A stretch of 64,000 nucleotides of DNA from Spirosoma taeanense (GCF_013127955.1 NZ_CP053435.1:3100001-3164000), one strand, 5' to 3'; numbered from the stretch's first letter, positions 52,227 through 61,662 are shown. Translations and numbers: made by a program. The notes: generated by a model not told the origin, from the letters alone.

Positions 52227-53087
52227 TTAACCCTTTGTTTCATTTGTAACCGCGTTTTTGAAAGTCGTCTCTTGCTTTTCAAAAATGTAATACCAAAAAA
52301 AACCATTTTGGAACGCTAAGAATCCAGCCTTTATATCGTCTGGAATATCCTTTATCACAAAATAGATTGAGTAAAATACAAGCGGAGAAATGACCACAGC
52401 AAGTAAAAAAGATATACCTGACGTACTCTTTCGCATTATCTTCCATAAATTGGCAACATCAACTCCACTAGCTTGTTCTTTCTTAAGAAAGTCCCAAGTC
52501 TGTTTAAAAAACATACCAAGGAGCATTACTAAGAAGAATATAATGACCTTAATCCAGTCGGTTTGTTCTTTGGAGGAATAACTAATTGATGGAGTAGTTT
52601 GAGGTTTCAGAACAGGGAGACTATCATCTTTGACTCCTGTTGACTGGGCTAAAATTGGAACTGAAAAATCTGCCTCTGAACCTTTAATATTATTGAATGC
52701 TAACCGATAACCATCTGTATTTTTTAGAGTAATAACATAACCATGGCCAGCAAAATCATATGTCTGTGACGCAGACGTTACTTGCGGAAACAACTCAAAA
52801 GCAACTCTTGATTTTGACACCAGTAAAGGCGTATAAACAGAATCAATAACCTTTTTAAATTTAATTGATTCTGTTTTAGTTAAATTTTTTACTTCATTCT
52901 TTAAACGCGTAGAATCCAATTTGATAGTGACTGGTACAGGAGAGAAACTCTCATTAAACCTGTTCACATATTCAATGTTTGGAGAATATGAATTATCCTT
53001 GATTAAAGTCTTTAAATACTTATACATCAAAAAACTAACTGCGAATGAAAGAAGCACGAAACTAACTACTAATAAATACTTCTTCAT
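52227..53087 (-). CDS. Membrane protein of unknown function in the AT-rich island
   Basis: A 286-residue protein. An N-terminal hydrophobic segment (residues 3-25, VVSFVLLSFAVSFLMYKYL) acts as anchor or signal. Residues 30-175 are a soluble, probably extracytoplasmic domain with strand-like stretches (SRVAFELFPQVTSA; GYVITLKNTDGYRLAF). Three more helices follow: WIKVIIFFLVMLLGMFF, SGISFLLAVVISPLVFYSI and a weaker one near AFQNGFFWYYIF. The tail is short and cytoplasmic or external depending on topology. No family was recognised. It is AT-rich, minus-strand and flanked by repeats S2 and S3, so it looks like a separate transferred unit beside the ImmA pair rather than part of its operon. Confidence 0.6.
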   Translation of the reverse strand: MKKYLLVVSFVLLSFAVSFLMYKYLKTLIKDNSYSPNIEYVNRFNESFSPVPVTIKLDSTRLKNEVKNLTKTESIKFKKVIDSVYTPLLVSKSRVAFELFPQVTSASQTYDFAGHGYVITLKNTDGYRLAFNNIKGSEADFSVPILAQSTGVKDDSLPVLKPQTTPSISYSSKEQTDWIKVIIFFLVMLLGMFFKQTWDFLKKEQASGVDVANLWKIMRKSTSGISFLLAVVISPLVFYSIYFVIKDIPDDIKAGFLAFQNGFFWYYIFEKQETTFKNAVTNETKG

Positions 53088-53232
53088 ATTTCTGTAGAAG
53101 TTTAGAAGACGTTCGATACACTATTTTCTATCAATCTAAGTAGGGAGTTTGGTTCACAAATTCTTAACTGCTTTAACCAGAGCGGTTGGGCTGTCGCACC
53201 CAAGCTACCTCCACATCTTAAAGTTTGACTAT

Positions 53233-53255
53233 TGGGGCGTTTCCCATGTCAACCG
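53233..53255. repeat. Repeat S3b, 23 bp, related to S2b at 51958-51980
   Basis: Begins TGGGGCGT and ends TGTCAACCG in both copies, with four differences in the middle. A shorter relative (TGGGGC then TGTCAACCC) occurs at 12851-12865 in the other accessory stretch. Confidence 0.55.
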
Positions 53256-53338
53256 GAAGCCGCCTAACGAACCCAAACCGCCCTGTCATCGGGACGGGCA
53301 AGTTGTCGCCCGCAAGCTTACAAACACTCTCTATTAGC

Positions 53339-53381
53339 TTAGTGAGCGCACCCAACATATTGTTGTGCGCAAAGTCACTAA
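53339..53381. repeat. Long imperfect palindrome
   Basis: Left part TTAGTGAGCGCACCCAACA pairs with right part TGTTGTGCGCAAAGTCACTAA over most of its length, with a TAT centre and a three-base bulge. It could be a terminator-like or protein-binding site; its role is unknown. Confidence 0.5.
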
Positions 53382-53688
53382 ACTATAACGTTTGAATAAT
53401 CAAACAATTAACGTTTAGCGCATCTGTTCTCAAAGCCCTTTGCGAGCATAGCTCATAAGTAACCACTGATAACACAATTATACGCATTTAGACAATTGTG
53501 GCAATGCAAAGGCAGAAACTTCTTTTATGAGAATTTAACGGGCATATCCTGCCAAAATGACAGCGTAATCGGGGCATTCTTCGTAAATTTGTAGCTCAGT
53601 TGATAAATCGGCGGGCGGTCTGCCTGTCAGCGACCAGTCAGAAAAGGCTGGTCCGTCCTTATTCAACCTGAAGAACTTACGACTTACT

Positions 53689-55176
53689 ATGACGCTCATC
53701 CCCGAACTGACCATACTGCAACCCGCTGATAAGGAAGAGATTGACCTGCCGCGCACGTCCGAAGACGAGGCTGCTGTGGGCAAGAAACGGCTCTATATCG
53801 AAAGCTACGGATGCCAGATGAACTTTGCCGATAGCGAGGTTGTGGCGGCCGTTATGCGTAACGCGGGCTTTGCCACCACTTCGTCGGCCGACGATGCGGA
53901 TCTGATTTTTCTGAACACCTGCGCCATCCGCGATAACGCCGAGCAGAAGGTTCGTCACCGGCTCAAGCACCTCAACGCGCTCAAACGCCAGAAGCCCGAA
54001 CTGCTGGTCGGTATGCTCGGCTGCATGGCCGAACGGCTCAAGACCAAGCTTCTGGAAGAAGAGAAAGTCGTGGACATCGTAGCGGGTCCTGATGCGTACC
54101 GCGACATTCCGAAGCTGGTGGAAGAGGCCGAGTCGGGACAGAAAGCCGTGAACGTTTTCCTGTCGCGGGAAGAAACCTACGCCGACATTTCGCCCATCCG
54201 CCTGAACTCGAATGGCGTAACGGCCTTTGTCTCCATCATGCGCGGCTGCGACAATATGTGCAGCTTCTGCGTGGTGCCCTTTACACGCGGCCGGGAGCGC
54301 AGCCGCGACCCGCACAGCATCGTTCGGGAAGCGCAGGATCTGTTCGACCGGGGCTACCGGGAGGTTACTCTGCTTGGGCAGAACGTCGATAGTTATAAAT
54401 GGGGGGAGAAAAGGGAGGAAGGAGGAGAGGAAATAGTCCAGGCGGAACCCCTCTCCTCCCGCTCGTCCCTTTCCTCCCCTTCCTCCGTCAATTTTGCCAA
54501 CCTGCTCGAAATGGTCGCGCAAATCCACCCCGATCTGCGCGTCCGGTTTTCGACTTCGCACCCGAAAGACATTACCGACGACGTTCTGTACACCATGGCC
54601 CGGTACGACAACATCTGCAACTACATCCACCTGCCCGCCCAGAGCGGCAACAGTCGGGTGTTGAAGCTGATGAACCGGACCTACGACCGGCCCTGGTATA
54701 TGGAGAAAATCAACAGCATCCGCCGGATTCTGGGCGACGACTGCGGGATTTCAACCGACATGATCTCGGGCTTCTGTACCGAAACCGAGGAAGAGCACCA
54801 GGACTCGCTGTCGCTGATGGATTACGTCCGGTACGATTACGCCTATATGTTTGCTTATTCAGAGCGGCCGGGTACGCTGGCGGCTAAGAAATACGCCGAC
54901 GATATTCCGGAAGACGTCAAGAAACGGCGGCTCAACGAAATCATTGCCCGGCAGCTGACGCACTCTGCTGAGCGCAACCAGCGCCACATTGGACAGGTGC
55001 AGCGGGTGCTGATCGAAGGCCCTTCCAAACGCTCGGACGAGTTCCTCTGCGGCCGGAACGACCAGAACAAGATGGTCGTTTTTCCGAAAGGCAACCACCA
55101 GAAAGGGCAGTACGTCAATGTCCTGGTGACCGAGTGTACATCCGCTACCCTGCGGGGACAGGTGGTTAGTCAATAA
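53689..55176 (+). CDS. miaB: tRNA-2-methylthio-N6-dimethylallyladenosine synthase
   Basis: Radical-SAM methylthiotransferase acting on A37 of tRNAs. Layout: non-conserved first 30 residues, UPF0004 domain ([13 protein letters not shown] and further Cys in FLNTCAIR and LGCMAERL, binding the auxiliary cluster), radical-SAM core with the CxxxCxxC motif in [17 protein letters not shown], and a C-terminal TRAM domain ending near TLRGQVVSQ. Residues about 238-267 ([17 protein letters not shown], then [11 protein letters not shown]) interrupt the normal [10 protein letters not shown]...[11 protein letters not shown] stretch. At DNA level this is a GA-rich/CT-rich inverted repeat inserted in frame. 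The enzyme is probably functional since frame and cysteines are kept. Confidence 0.95.
   Translation: MTLIPELTILQPADKEEIDLPRTSEDEAAVGKKRLYIESYGCQMNFADSEVVAAVMRNAGFATTSSADDADLIFLNTCAIRDNAEQKVRHRLKHLNALKRQKPELLVGMLGCMAERLKTKLLEEEKVVDIVAGPDAYRDIPKLVEEAESGQKAVNVFLSREETYADISPIRLNSNGVTAFVSIMRGCDNMCSFCVVPFTRGRERSRDPHSIVREAQDLFDRGYREVTLLGQNVDSYKWGEKREEGGEEIVQAEPLSSRSSLSSPSSVNFANLLEMVAQIHPDLRVRFSTSHPKDITDDVLYTMARYDNICNYIHLPAQSGNSRVLKLMNRTYDRPWYMEKINSIRRILGDDCGISTDMISGFCTETEEEHQDSLSLMDYVRYDYAYMFAYSERPGTLAAKKYADDIPEDVKKRRLNEIIARQLTHSAERNQRHIGQVQRVLIEGPSKRSDEFLCGRNDQNKMVVFPKGNHQKGQYVNVLVTECTSATLRGQVVSQ
54401..54486 (+). repeat. Inverted-repeat element inserted in frame in miaB
   Basis: Purine-rich left arm and pyrimidine-rich right arm. 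Perfect 10-bp arms GGAGGAGAGG (54421-54430) and CCTCTCCTCC (54450-54459) are flanked by further GGGAGGAA / TTCCTCCC-like words. It encodes about 28 residues not found in the family consensus and keeps the frame. Confidence 0.65.
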
Positions 55177-55258
55177 TTGTCAGGTAAGGTCATTGTTCGT
55201 TTGTTGCTATCCGAACAATGAATGACAACCCTTGACAAGGCCTGACTACAAATGACCT
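55177..55258 (+). repeat. Nested inverted-repeat element between miaB and the sigma-54 activator gene
   Basis: Three nested perfect arm pairs: GTCAGG (55179-55184)/CCTGAC (55241-55246), AGGTCATT (55187-55194)/AATGACCT (55251-55258) and CATTGTTCG (55191-55199)/CGAACAATG (55212-55220). It fills the gap between stop and start. Confidence 0.6.
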
Positions 55259-55265
55259 CTTTTTT

Positions 55266-56618
55266 ATGAATATTCAGGAAATTCAGAGCGTAAAACAACG
55301 CTTCGGTATAATCGGTAACGCGCCCGCGCTTAACTACGCCATCAACGTAGCCATGCAGGTCGCGGGTACCGATCTGACCGTGCTCATTACGGGGGAAAGC
55401 GGCAGTGGTAAGGAATCGTTTTCCAAGATCATTCACAGCCTGAGCGCCCGCAAACACGGCCAGTTTATTGCTATTAACTGCGGGGCCATTCCCGAAGGGA
55501 CCATCGACTCCGAGTTGTTCGGTCACGAGAAAGGTTCGTTTACCGGTGCGGTTGACTCGCGCAAGGGTTACTTCGAAACGACGAACGGCGGAACGATCTT
55601 TCTGGACGAGATCGGCGAAATGCCGCTCGGTACCCAGGCCCGGCTACTGCGTGTTCTGGAAAATGGCGAGTTCATTCGCGTAGGCTCCTCCAAGACCCAG
55701 AAGACCGATGTGCGCGTGGTGGCGGCTACCAACGTTAACCTGATGGACGCCGTCGAGAAAGGTAAGTTTCGCGAAGACCTGTACTACCGGCTGAACACCG
55801 TACCAATTTACGTGCCCCCCCTGCGCGAGCGCGGCACCGACATCGAGCTGCTGTTCCGCAAGTTTACGACCGACTTTGCCGAACGTTACCGGATCAAACC
55901 CCTGCAGTTGACCGAAGGGGCCAAACAATTGCTGATGAGCTTCCCCTTTCCGGGGAATATCCGGCAGTTGAAGAACATCGCCGAGCAGGTTTCCATCCTC
56001 GAGTCGGAACACAACAAGCCAATTGAAGCCGAAACGCTGGCCAAATACCTTCCGCAGACCAACCAGCCCAATCGCACGCTCGCCCTGTTTCCGCATGCCC
56101 ACGGCGCGGCCGGCACGGAGAATTTTTCCGAGCGCGAACTGCTCTACAAAGTTCTGTTCGACATGCGCCGGGACGTAAATGACTTAAAAAAACTCGTCCG
56201 CGACGTACTGGGCAGCGAGCAGGACGGTCGGCAGATTCTGCACAAGCACCGCGATCTGTTCGATTCCATTTCATCAGATAGCGACGGTGGTGCCGACGGC
56301 AGCGCCAACCGGTACCTGCCGGCCATCAACGGATCGCCCCGCCCCGAAACGCCCCCGCCATCGGAGACCTATGGCAGCCATCCGCCCGTGCAGATTTTCG
56401 ACGACGTCGATGAGGACATCAACGACGTAACGGTCGAGGATGTGACCCACGAAACCGAAGAAGATGACTCGCTCTCGCTTGAACGCCAGGAGAAAGAGAT
56501 GATCCTGAAAGCCCTCCGGCGCAATAATAACAAACGGAAATACGCAGCGCAGGCACTTGGCATCTCGGAGCGGACGTTGTATCGGAAAATCAAGCAGTAT
56601 GAAATTGATGAAGAGTAG
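55266..56618 (+). CDS. Sigma-54-interacting AAA+ transcription activator with Fis-type HTH
   Basis: A 450-residue enhancer-binding protein lacking a receiver domain: the AAA+ module begins within the first 20 residues. Walker A is GESGSGKE (43-50). The sigma-54 contact loop reads GSFTGA (90-95), a GAFTGA variant with Ser in place of Ala. Walker B lies in GGTIFLDEIGEM and the Arg-finger region in REDLYYRLNTVPIYVPPLRER. A low-complexity acidic/proline linker (about 340-400) leads to a Fis HTH (KALRRNNNKRKYAAQALGISERTLYRKIKQ, in pieces). It precedes lptE, a TPR-like gene and secG, a conserved order in Bacteroidota. Its targets are unknown; a -24/-12-like site lies near groES, 3 kb away. Confidence 0.92.
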   Translation: MNIQEIQSVKQRFGIIGNAPALNYAINVAMQVAGTDLTVLITGESGSGKESFSKIIHSLSARKHGQFIAINCGAIPEGTIDSELFGHEKGSFTGAVDSRKGYFETTNGGTIFLDEIGEMPLGTQARLLRVLENGEFIRVGSSKTQKTDVRVVAATNVNLMDAVEKGKFREDLYYRLNTVPIYVPPLRERGTDIELLFRKFTTDFAERYRIKPLQLTEGAKQLLMSFPFPGNIRQLKNIAEQVSILESEHNKPIEAETLAKYLPQTNQPNRTLALFPHAHGAAGTENFSERELLYKVLFDMRRDVNDLKKLVRDVLGSEQDGRQILHKHRDLFDSISSDSDGGADGSANRYLPAINGSPRPETPPPSETYGSHPPVQIFDDVDEDINDVTVEDVTHETEEDDSLSLERQEKEMILKALRRNNNKRKYAAQALGISERTLYRKIKQYEIDEE

Positions 56619-56622
56619 GTTC

Positions 56623-56652
56623 CTGCATTCTGAATGCAGAATGATGAACGAT
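56623..56652 (+). repeat. Palindromic element at the lptE start
   Basis: CTGCATTC-T-GAATGCAG (56623-56639, perfect 8-bp arms) followed by AGAATGATGAACGAT (56638-56652), identical over 15 nt to the leuS insert. The proposed lptE start codons (56641, 56644) lie inside it. Confidence 0.6.
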
Positions 56653-57174
56653 GGTTTTAAGGCAACCGTGAAACGTATTGCGTTCGTATTCATCGTTCTC
56701 AACGTATCATTCGTCATGCAGTCCTGCGGGATTTATTCGTTCAGCGGCACTACCCTATCGCCCGACATCAAGAGTGTTACGGTCAATAATTTCGTGCTGG
56801 CAACGGCCGGCGGCCCGGCTAACCTGCCGCTTACGTTCAACGAGAAACTGAAAGAATATTACCAGCGCTACACTAATCTGAAAGTAGTGCCCGCTAACGG
56901 CGATATGGTGCTCGAAGGCAGCATTACGGGCTATGACCTGCTGGCCGTAGCGCCCACGGCTCAGGACCAGGCGGGGGTGAACCGGCTCCAGATTACGGTA
57001 CAGGTTCGGTTTTACAACAACCAGGACGAAAGCAAGAATTTCGAGCAGTCGTTTGCATTCTACCAGGACTTTCCCCAGAACCAGACACTTAGTCAGAACG
57101 AGAGCCGGCTGGTCCCCAAAATCCTGGATCAGATCGTTCTCGATATTTTTAACAAAACCGCAGCCGATTGGTAA
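56641..57174 (+). CDS. lptE: LPS-assembly lipoprotein LptE-like
   Basis: A 177-residue outer-membrane lipoprotein, plug partner of LptD in lipopolysaccharide export. The signal peptide with lipobox (VLNVSFVMQSCGIYSF) fixes the reading frame; the ATG at 56641 or 56644 gives a signal of normal length, whereas the frame extends upstream into the sigma-54 activator gene. The mature part has the LptE fold pattern: YSFSGTTLSPDIKSVTVNNF, NEKLKEYYQRYTNLKVV and a long helix at LVPKILDQIVLDIFNKTAADW. The order activator-lptE-TPR-secG is typical for Bacteroidota. A palindromic repeat covers the start codon. Confidence 0.88.
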   Translation: MMNDGFKATVKRIAFVFIVLNVSFVMQSCGIYSFSGTTLSPDIKSVTVNNFVLATAGGPANLPLTFNEKLKEYYQRYTNLKVVPANGDMVLEGSITGYDLLAVAPTAQDQAGVNRLQITVQVRFYNNQDESKNFEQSFAFYQDFPQNQTLSQNESRLVPKILDQIVLDIFNKTAADW

Positions 57175-57233
57175 GTTCTGTCGGTCCGTTGCAGTAAGCC
57201 GGGTTAATCAATAGCTTTTGCCGCTACCGCTCC

Positions 57234-57266
57234 TTGTATAAAATTCGCCGGTTCGGACTATCTTTG
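57234..57266 (+). promoter_or_regulatory. Bacteroidota-type promoter before the TPR-like gene
   Basis: TTG (57234-57236), 22 nt, TATCTTTG (57259-57266): full match to TTG / TAnnTTTG. It lies 25 nt before the ATG at 57292 and would give a short leader for the TPR-like gene and secG. Confidence 0.7.
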
Positions 57267-57291
57267 GACACCGTAACGCGACCCCCAATCC

Positions 57292-58137
57292 ATGCTGCCA
57301 CTCGATAAAGAAACCTTCTCGTACTGGGTCACCCATCCCGACGACCTGACCGCAACTGACTTTGTGCAGTTGCAGGAGAGCCTGCAGACGTACCCATACT
57401 GCCAGGCGCTGCATACGCTGACGGCCAAAGCGGCATCGGTGCATCTGAAGGGCCAGACCATCCCCTATGTTCGGCAGGCCGCAGCCCACGCCCTGAGCCG
57501 TAATGCGCTCCGCAAGTTGATCGACAATGAATTCCAGTGGTCGGAAAACCTGCTATCGAAGCTGAATGAGCTTTCGGCCAAACACGTACCCATTCCGGAA
57601 GACTATCAACAGGAAAGTTATGCCCTCTTCAAGTCGAAAGCTGGCTTGAGTACGGCCTTCCCCAAACTGCCGCTCCTGCGGCTACCTGGGCAGATGGAAG
57701 CCCGGCCGACCGCGCCGGAGCCGGTTGAAACCATTCCCACGCCGGAAGACCCAACCCTGGCCGAAACGAATCTGCAGCACGAACTTGCCCAGATCGCGGA
57801 AGCTCCGGCCGCCGAGCCTGCCCTGTCGGCGGCTGATGTTGAACGCCAGCGCCAGTTCGATCTGATTGATAGCTTTATCAGAAAAGAACCCCGCATCTCG
57901 CCCGTACGGGTCAAACCCGGCGAACAGCCCGAGCAGGAAGACTTGACCAAACGAAGTAAGCCCGTTGGAAGCGGGTTTGTCACCGAGAGCTTTGCCAAAA
58001 TTCTGCTCAAACAGGGCAAAACAGACAAAGCCCGTGAAATCTACCAGCAGCTGATAGTGAAGAATCCAGAGAAAAAGGCGTACTTTGCGGCAAAAATCCG
58101 TGAATTAGAGGGAGGTCAGGCGTCAGCAAACGAATAG
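57292..58137 (+). CDS. TPR-like conserved protein between lptE and secG
   Basis: A 281-residue soluble protein. The N-terminal 115 residues are helical and conserved in Bacteroidota (TDFVQLQESLQTYPYCQALHTL; YVRQAAAHALSRNALRKLID). A Pro/Glu/Ala-rich disordered linker spans 135-185, and the last 45 residues form one TPR-like helical pair (FVTESFAKILLKQGKTDKAREIYQQLI). No enzymatic motif is present. Its stable position between lptE and secG in related bacteria points to an envelope-biogenesis or secretion role, as inference. It has its own well-formed promoter. Confidence 0.8.
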   Translation: MLPLDKETFSYWVTHPDDLTATDFVQLQESLQTYPYCQALHTLTAKAASVHLKGQTIPYVRQAAAHALSRNALRKLIDNEFQWSENLLSKLNELSAKHVPIPEDYQQESYALFKSKAGLSTAFPKLPLLRLPGQMEARPTAPEPVETIPTPEDPTLAETNLQHELAQIAEAPAAEPALSAADVERQRQFDLIDSFIRKEPRISPVRVKPGEQPEQEDLTKRSKPVGSGFVTESFAKILLKQGKTDKAREIYQQLIVKNPEKKAYFAAKIRELEGGQASANE

Positions 58138-58197
58138 TTTTAGTCCTTTCCTTGTTCTCCCAACGCATTAACCGAACATTTTTAGAACTGATTTTAC

Positions 58198-58602
58198 ATG
58201 ATAACGGCAACTATTGTCATCACTTGCATTCTCACCGTCCTGTTGATCCTGATTGTGCTTATTCAGAACTCAAAAGGTGGCGGACTGGCCGGTGAATTCG
58301 GTGGGTTGGGCTCCAACCAGCTGATGGGCGTTAAGAAAACCACCGATTTGCTCGAGCAGATTACCTGGGGTCTTGGTATCGGCGTAATGGTCCTGTCGCT
58401 GGCCTCTTACGTCATGGTTGACCGCAACCAGGCGGGCGGCATCAACAGTGTCAACGTCGACCGGGCGCAAACCCAGACCTTACCGGGTGCCGCAGCGCCT
58501 ACCCCGGCGCCTAGTGCCGCAAACGGTGCAGCACCCAGTCAGGCCGTTCCCGGCGCTCAGACGCCCGGCGCTTCGACTTCAGCTCTGACGCCCCAGAAGT
58601 AA
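58198..58602 (+). CDS. secG: Preprotein translocase subunit SecG
   Basis: A 134-residue accessory subunit of the SecYEG channel. Two membrane helices (residues 3-24, TIVITCILTVLLILIVLIQNS, and 54-74) frame the conserved loop GGGLAGEFGGLGSNQLMGVKK, in pieces. The C-terminal half is an Ala/Pro/Gly-rich disordered tail (TLPGAAAPTPAPSAANGAA), longer than in E. coli but common in Bacteroidota. It lies downstream of the TPR-like gene and is followed immediately by a strong terminator. Confidence 0.93.
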   Translation: MITATIVITCILTVLLILIVLIQNSKGGGLAGEFGGLGSNQLMGVKKTTDLLEQITWGLGIGVMVLSLASYVMVDRNQAGGINSVNVDRAQTQTLPGAAAPTPAPSAANGAAPSQAVPGAQTPGASTSALTPQK

Positions 58603-58614
58603 TCAGAATTAAAT

Positions 58615-58651
58615 CAACAAAAGCCATTCCGAAGCGGAATGGCTTTTGTTG
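58615..58651. terminator. Bidirectional intrinsic terminator
   Basis: A perfect 17-bp stem (58615-58631 and 58635-58651; arm CAACAAAAGCCATTCCG) with loop AAG, between convergent secG and the hypothetical gene on the minus strand. Confidence 0.85.
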
Positions 58652-58697
58652 TTTAGGCTGGTCGTTAAAGAAATATAGAATCTTTAAGGCTTGCTGT

Positions 58698-59405
58698 CTA
58701 AGCCACAGCCTGAGCCAGCAACTGCCGCGCAATGGGCAGCAGCGTTTCCTGCACGGGATACATCCGCTGGCTTTCGAGCATAAACGTAGCGGGGTTAGGT
58801 AAATGCCGGTGCCGCCGAATCAGGTCGAGTTTCAGGTTTTCAAACGTAGTGGCCAGACCCTTCCGTACCGCTTCCACAAACTGCAGCTGTACCAGCCGGC
58901 CACCCGGCTCCTCGTCTGAATACAACGTCAGACAGAAGTAGTAAACCTGAGTTTCGGCCTGGTTTGTTGCGTGCAGAAACAGGTAGCCTTCTTCGGGACG
59001 TAACGGCATCAGGCCAATTGGAGTCAGCATCAGCGACGTAGCAATGTCGAGCCAGCGCTGCTGCCCTTCGGTGAGCATGGTCTGAAAACGGGGCAGCGCA
59101 AAATTTACGATGGCATCAATCTCCGTCATAAATTCATCGTCCGTTACCTCAGATTCATAGGTAATCCGGGGTGGTGGCCCCGTAATACCCGTGGCACGCT
59201 TGGGAAACGCAGCATTTAACCTACCTTTGCCCCTCGAAAACCGGACACCGCTCTCGTAGTGATGCCGCAGGTCGGGCAGATCAGGGCAAAGTTTGTTCTC
59301 GTCGAAGTTTTGTCGAACCGCCTGTAAATATGCCAGGACGACATATTTCTGGTATTCGGCATCAAGCCAATTTTGGGTAAACCAATCAGACTGCAATTTT
59401 TTCAT
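58698..59405 (-). CDS. Conserved hypothetical protein
   Basis: A 235-residue cytoplasmic protein with no signal peptide or membrane helix. Helical N-terminus (AEYQKYVVLAYLQAVRQNFDE) and a mixed alpha/beta remainder (LMPLRPEEGYLFLHATNQAE; VYYFCLTLYSDEE). It is rich in aromatic residues. I do not recognise a named family, but the composition and codon use are those of core genes. It is divergent from groES with a 249-bp regulatory region between, and convergent with secG. Confidence 0.7.
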   Translation of the reverse strand: MKKLQSDWFTQNWLDAEYQKYVVLAYLQAVRQNFDENKLCPDLPDLRHHYESGVRFSRGKGRLNAAFPKRATGITGPPPRITYESEVTDDEFMTEIDAIVNFALPRFQTMLTEGQQRWLDIATSLMLTPIGLMPLRPEEGYLFLHATNQAETQVYYFCLTLYSDEEPGGRLVQLQFVEAVRKGLATTFENLKLDLIRRHRHLPNPATFMLESQRMYPVQETLLPIARQLLAQAVA

Positions 59406-59536
59406 AGACGCGGGTGAGTCGCTTTGCCAGCGTGTAGTCTAGTTAAGATAGCGAACAAACGTCAATCTGCCAAATTCTGTTTGCTGAAATTAGGTAAGCG
59501 GCAGAATGAACAAAGCGTCAGGCTTACGTTGGCAAA

Positions 59537-59592
59537 CTGTCAGACAATTTCCTGAAATTTTGGCAGTCTGGCGTATTGGCACAAAAATTGGC
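59537..59592 (+). promoter_or_regulatory. groES upstream region with dyads and a -24/-12-like site
   Basis: AATTTC-CT-GAAATT (59546-59559) is a perfect palindrome, flanked by CTGTCA (59537-59542) and TGGCAG (59561-59566). TTGGCAC (59576-59582), then AAAAA, then TTGGC (59588-59592) resembles a sigma-54 -24/-12 pair, but the invariant GC at -12 is shifted by one base. No CIRCE element is visible. The ATG of groES is at 59655. Confidence 0.45.
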
Positions 59593-59654
59593 GGGCTGAC
59601 AGCGTCGTGTGATGCATTACACAACTAGTTAATAACCTTAATCAACTCATTATC

Positions 59655-59951
59655 ATGGTAGCAGAAACGGAAAGCGTTAAAGTGAACGTGAAACCGCTGG
59701 CTGATCGGGTGCTGGTAGAAGCCGCCCCGGCTGAAGAAAAAACCTCGTTCGGGATCATTATCCCCGACACGGCAAAGGAGAAACCCCAGCGCGGTACGGT
59801 CGTGGCCGTTGGTGCGGGCAAGAAAGATGAGCCACTGACGGTGCAGGTGGGCGATACAGTGCTGTACGGTAAGTACGCGGGTACGGAGATCACCGTTGAT
59901 GGTAAAGAGTACCTCATCATGCGCGAATCCGACATTTTCGCGATTCTTTAA
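59655..59951 (+). CDS. groS: Co-chaperonin GroES
   Basis: A 98-residue lid of the GroEL folding chamber. Family blocks: [20 protein letters not shown], the mobile loop [21 protein letters not shown] and [21 protein letters not shown]. The first seven residues are extra relative to E. coli GroES and contain the repeated valine start ([11 protein letters not shown]). It is followed by groEL after 53 bp, forming the standard bicistronic heat-shock unit. Confidence 0.97.
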   Translation: MVAETESVKVNVKPLADRVLVEAAPAEEKTSFGIIIPDTAKEKPQRGTVVAVGAGKKDEPLTVQVGDTVLYGKYAGTEITVDGKEYLIMRESDIFAIL

Positions 59952-59998
59952 TTCTCAATGCTTCGGCATACGTTTTTTGTAATCCAAACCGATTTTAA

Positions 59999-61642
<1,644 letters not shown>

Positions 61643-61662
61643 TCCTTCTGCTGACTGCTAGT

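Larger units (their letters stand above)
53088..53688. other. Non-coding right border of the AT-rich island
   Basis: About 600 bp without a credible gene. It holds S3 (GTTGGGCTG at 53185-53193), S3b (53233-53255, TGGGGCGTTT...TGTCAACCG, 19 of 23 bases identical to S2b), a hairpin with GCCC/GGGC arms near 53280-53300 and a long imperfect palindrome at 53339-53381. The right end, before miaB, returns to core-like composition. Confidence 0.5.

Noticed and set aside
53149-53337. 62-codon plus-strand frame near repeat S3
   Set aside because: Consists of repeat-derived sequence.
53574-53640. tRNA-like D-arm (TAGCTCAGTTGATAAATCGG)
   Set aside because: No matching D-stem closure, anticodon arm or T-arm follows, so it is a chance match. 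I found no tRNA or rRNA gene in the window.
59406-59654. CIRCE element (TTAGCACTC-N9-GAGTGCTAA) before groES
   Set aside because: Not present in either orientation; the dyads seen have other sequences.
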